64,000 nucleotides of DNA, taken from Filosporella fistucella (Eukaryota; Ascomycota; Leotiomycetes; Helotiales). Under the pieces are notes generated by a model. That model saw only the letters and a program-made list of their open reading frames with translations, searched no databases and was not told where the DNA came from. Where the stretch lies: NCBI GenBank assembly GCA_030077755.1, contig JAQJZZ010000015.1:1984001-2048000 (forward strand). Reading direction: 5' to 3'. Both the position numbers and the translations under genes were made by a program. This document shows positions 61,043 through 64,000 of this stretch, piece after piece. The number at the start of each line of letters is the position of its first letter. The stretch's first letter is position 1.

Positions 61043-63913
61043 TCAAATCTCTCTACACCACTTCCCCATGACACCACTTATACCATCCAAACTTCCTGGT
61101 ATCTCCTCCAATCCCACATCAACTTTCCACATCCGTCCAGCTGCACCAAAATCCTTCGCTGTGCCAATACCAATGCCTGCAGGAACCAGCAACTCATAAT
61201 CAACCAGTCTCTCCCATGCGCCTAATGCCACTTCTCGCCCCCAAACTTTGGCTCCCGCTCCGAGAGCATTGACCCCCGTGCTGGATGTCTGGATTTTGTG
61301 TCGGGAGATGAGGGAACTGTATTCGTCGTACGCCATGGCGAAGTTGCAAGTATCCGTGTCGAGGATGATGTCGAGCCGAGCGGCCGCTATCAGGAGAGCT
61401 AGTTCGAGTTCAGAGAGCCCTTGCAGGATTTGAAGTTTCGAGTCGGGCGCTGATAAAGACAATCCATTTGTCAAGAAAATTCTCCCGGTTAGTGGGAGCT
61501 TGGTAGGGGTGAGATTTGCGATTGGGAGAATGCATGATGTAAAAAATGCAGGAACTGATTTCGTCTGATAAAATTCGGATTGGAGGTGGTGTTTGAAGAT
61601 TGCATCTTTTTCGTAAAGGTCCTGAAAATGTCAGCTGGGTTTGTGCAACATAGACTGGTACTCACAGCAATCATTGATTTCCAAAATGATAAGAATTCTT
61701 CATGGCCAGATTGATTAAACGTGCTATCTGCAGCCTCGAATGCCTCATCATCAACCATAAGACCTTCTTTGCAAATATCCCAATAAGCAGGAAGGCTGCG
61801 AGGGAGTGATAGATGGACATAGCGGTGACTGAATCGAGATTTTACTCTCTTTTCCAGGCTTTCAACAACATCAATTCGAGTAGTGACTCCAAGGACAACA
61901 ATAGGAGCTTTCCTTGCTTGAGCAATGTCGAATAGGTTGTATAGTAATGTTTGTCGAGCGTGAGTTGTGAATAAGTCAAACTCGTCAAGAACGAATACCA
62001 CGGATTTTGCAGTTTGTCCTTCGTTCGACTCTGATATCTCAGAAGGATGGGACAAAAGAGCCAAGAGAGATGCTAAAGTGTCAGCGTAATTGCTCTGTAC
62101 AGGGTTAGCATTTTTGTCTATGAGTCCTCGAATTGAAATTACCTTGCCAGCCTGATCATCCTCAACCTCCATCTCCTTCCCAAGCTGTCTCCAAATCTCC
62201 TTCAATGCCAGCTTGTCGTCGGTATGAATGAACCCATTGAGACGAACAACATGAAAGTTCTCTCTATGTTCAGCAGCTAGATCAGATATAACTGATTCTA
62301 CGAGCTTTGAAATGTCAGCTAGATTCATAATTAGTGTTTAAAGCACGTACCGTCGTCTTTCCGCAACCTCTTGCTCCTATCACCAACATAGAATTACCCT
62401 CTCCAGCAGTAACAGTTTGTTCAACAACCTGATAAACCTTCTGCATCTCCTCATCATGCCCACGTAGCGTAATCCGACTCTGACCCGTTAACCTATCCAG
62501 TAAGATACGTTGCATACGTCTGAAATGATCTTCGAATCCATCAATGTCAGGAACATTATTCAACACCTCTTGAGAAGTATCTTCTTGATCCAATAATGGG
62601 AACAAAGGATCCTCTTCGGGTCGACAAGTTCGACAAAACCAATCTCCCTTTGGTAGTTTGGGAATCTGGTAACAGTCTAGGTGAACAGCAAAATCACACC
62701 CATCACATAATATGATGGGATTTCGTTTCCTCGAGTCCAGGCCTGAACATACACCACATGAGACCTCATCATCCTCTATCTCAGGTTCAGGAACGACTTC
62801 TGGCTCTTCAACATCAGAAACTTCCTCTTCCTCGTCTGCCTCCTGCTCTACTTCCGCCTCTTCAACGACTTTCGTTTTCTTAACACTCTTCAGCTTTTTC
62901 AGTTCTGCAGAAACAGGAATATCCGTAAACCCCAAATCTATCTCGCTATCCTGCTGGAAAATGACACTTTTCTTCGGCCTCCCAAGTCGCTTTTTACTTG
63001 GTGTAAGAATACCTTTGGGGGTATTGGCTACAGATCCAAGAACTTCCGTAAATTGCTTCGAAGGTCTGCCTCTCTTCCGACCCGTAGGTAGCTGCTCAGC
63101 CGGCTCTGGCTCCTCAACAGGACTCTTCTCTCTCACCTTTCTGCCACTCTTCCGAAATGTAGATATATCCTCATCCTCCGTCTCTGCAAGTTCATCAGGG
63201 CTATCCTGTCTAGGTTTTCTTCCCCTCTTCCTCGGTGTAACATGTTCCTCGTCTTCCTCCACGGCAGCAATCAACCTATCCCTTTTCTCCTTCTTTGATT
63301 CTCTTTTCTCCACCTTCAGGATTTGCGATTTCTTCGGTCTGCCAGGTTTTCTTTTCGTAGGCGTCTCCGTTTCCACAACCACCGGTTTCAACAGCGCCTT
63401 CGCTCGCTCAGAACTAGCTGCACCTTTCCGCCCTGTTCGTCTGGGTGTCTCTTCTTCTTCAGGAACTTCCCAGATATCACCTTTGTCTGCTGGTTTTGCT
63501 TTGTTGGATTTAGCGCTAGATTTAAGGCTTTGAGGCGTTTTCTTGATAGGAGATATCGTTCTTCTGGCTTCAGAGGCATTTCGTCGTTTGGTGACTTTAG
63601 GTGAGGTCTCTGGGCTGGAGATAGGTACTTCCCATACATCATCCTCCTGCCCTTGCATAAGCTCATCCTCTTCGTCTTCGCTGTTCAATTCCACCTCCTC
63701 TTCACCCTGTGTTGTATTTTCCTTCCCCTTCTTCCCATAGCCAAGAAATGAGCCAACGACACTCTTGAGACTACCAATGCGCGAGCCAGGTGTCGGAGCA
63801 GAGATATCTGTATTTAATTTCCTCTTTTTGACGCCTGCGAGAGGTGGAGTGGGATTTGGGGAGCCAGTGTCTTGATCAAGGAGTTGCGCTCTGGAGCGCT
63901 TAAGGGCAGACAT
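61043..63913 (-). CDS. orc4: origin recognition complex subunit 4 with AT-hooks and PHD finger
   Basis: Subunit of the nuclear complex that marks replication origins and loads MCM. Minus-strand exons 63913-62351, 62304-62143, 62094-61666 and 61621-61043 give 910 residues; introns are 46, 48 and 44 nt. The AAA+ domain has Walker A GARGCGKT (513-520), completed across the first intron as TTL, and Walker B VVFVLDEFD (DE at 612-613). A winged-helix-type C-terminal region (LSELELALLIAAARLDI) follows. The first 380 residues are charged and carry four AT-hooks: RKPGRPKK (about 188), RKRGRKPR (228), RKRGRPSK (279) and KRLGRPKK (308), plus two weak ones. A PHD finger has C386, C389, C403, C406, H411, C414, C427 and C430. 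A WEVP motif occurs twice (94, 148). Fission yeast Orc4 also has N-terminal AT-hooks; the PHD is the notable extra. Confidence 0.94.
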
Positions 63914-64000
63914 TGTTGCAATTAATGTTGAATGGGCGATAGCATTGGCAACTGGAGCAAAGAAAGGTCGTGCGATGATATAGAGGGGTTCCTTCTAGGT
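63914..64000 (-). promoter_or_regulatory. start of the ORC4 promoter
   Basis: Immediate upstream sequence of the ORC4 start codon, cut by the window edge. No specific site was recognised. Confidence 0.4.

Noticed and set aside
62712..63533. 273-codon plus-strand frame opposite ORC4
   Set aside because: Mirror of the charged E/K-rich ORC4 N-terminus, giving an S/F-rich product; the ORC4 strand has clear domains.

Overview
This 64 kb window looks like nuclear DNA of a filamentous ascomycete (Pezizomycotina). The evidence is short GT-AG introns of 44-64 nt with CTAAC/CTGAC-like branch sites, a full-length Mig1/CreA-type carbon repressor, an ACS-type transporter, a CAP59-type GT69 enzyme and an Orc4 with AT-hooks. 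A leotiomycete (Helotiales-like) source is my guess from the CreA and gene style and is not proven. Exon models were built by hand by requiring splice consensus and frame continuity across every junction.

Left part (1-8.4 kb): a choline-transporter-like Pns1 gene (+), a convergent DUF3292-type membrane protein (-), and a divergent gene for a protein with an N-terminal zinc cluster, C2H2-like fingers and a C-terminal Ser/Thr kinase (+). From 8.4 to 38.5 kb the only convincing protein gene is creA (21.87-23.15 kb, -). It sits between about 13.5 kb and 15.4 kb of AT-rich, microsatellite-rich DNA holding an inverted-repeat element, possible decayed coding fragments, and near 37.4-37.8 kb two tRNA-like Pol III units with intact A and B boxes but a disrupted anticodon arm.

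Middle part (38.5-53.3 kb): an accessory stretch with a cysteine-containing secreted protein, a P450 with a CYP7/CYP8-like I-helix, a protein with two 2EXR/F-box-like segments whose low-complexity tail is broken by two offsetting frameshifts, an NmrA-like gene stub, a GT69 glycosyltransferase with a probable GC-AG intron, a type I Baeyer-Villiger monooxygenase and an ACS-family MFS transporter. The monooxygenase and transporter are adjacent and co-oriented, and four CreA-type GTGGGG sites lie in the gap between them. This could be a small carbon-repressed catabolic or specialised-metabolism locus (inference).

Right part (53.3-64 kb): a decayed gene and a doubtful small membrane-protein gene, a 976-residue proline-rich protein of unknown function (-), and an ORC4 gene (-) whose long N-terminus carries AT-hooks and a PHD finger ahead of the AAA+ domain.

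I see no rRNA, CRISPR, complete transposon or virus-derived gene.
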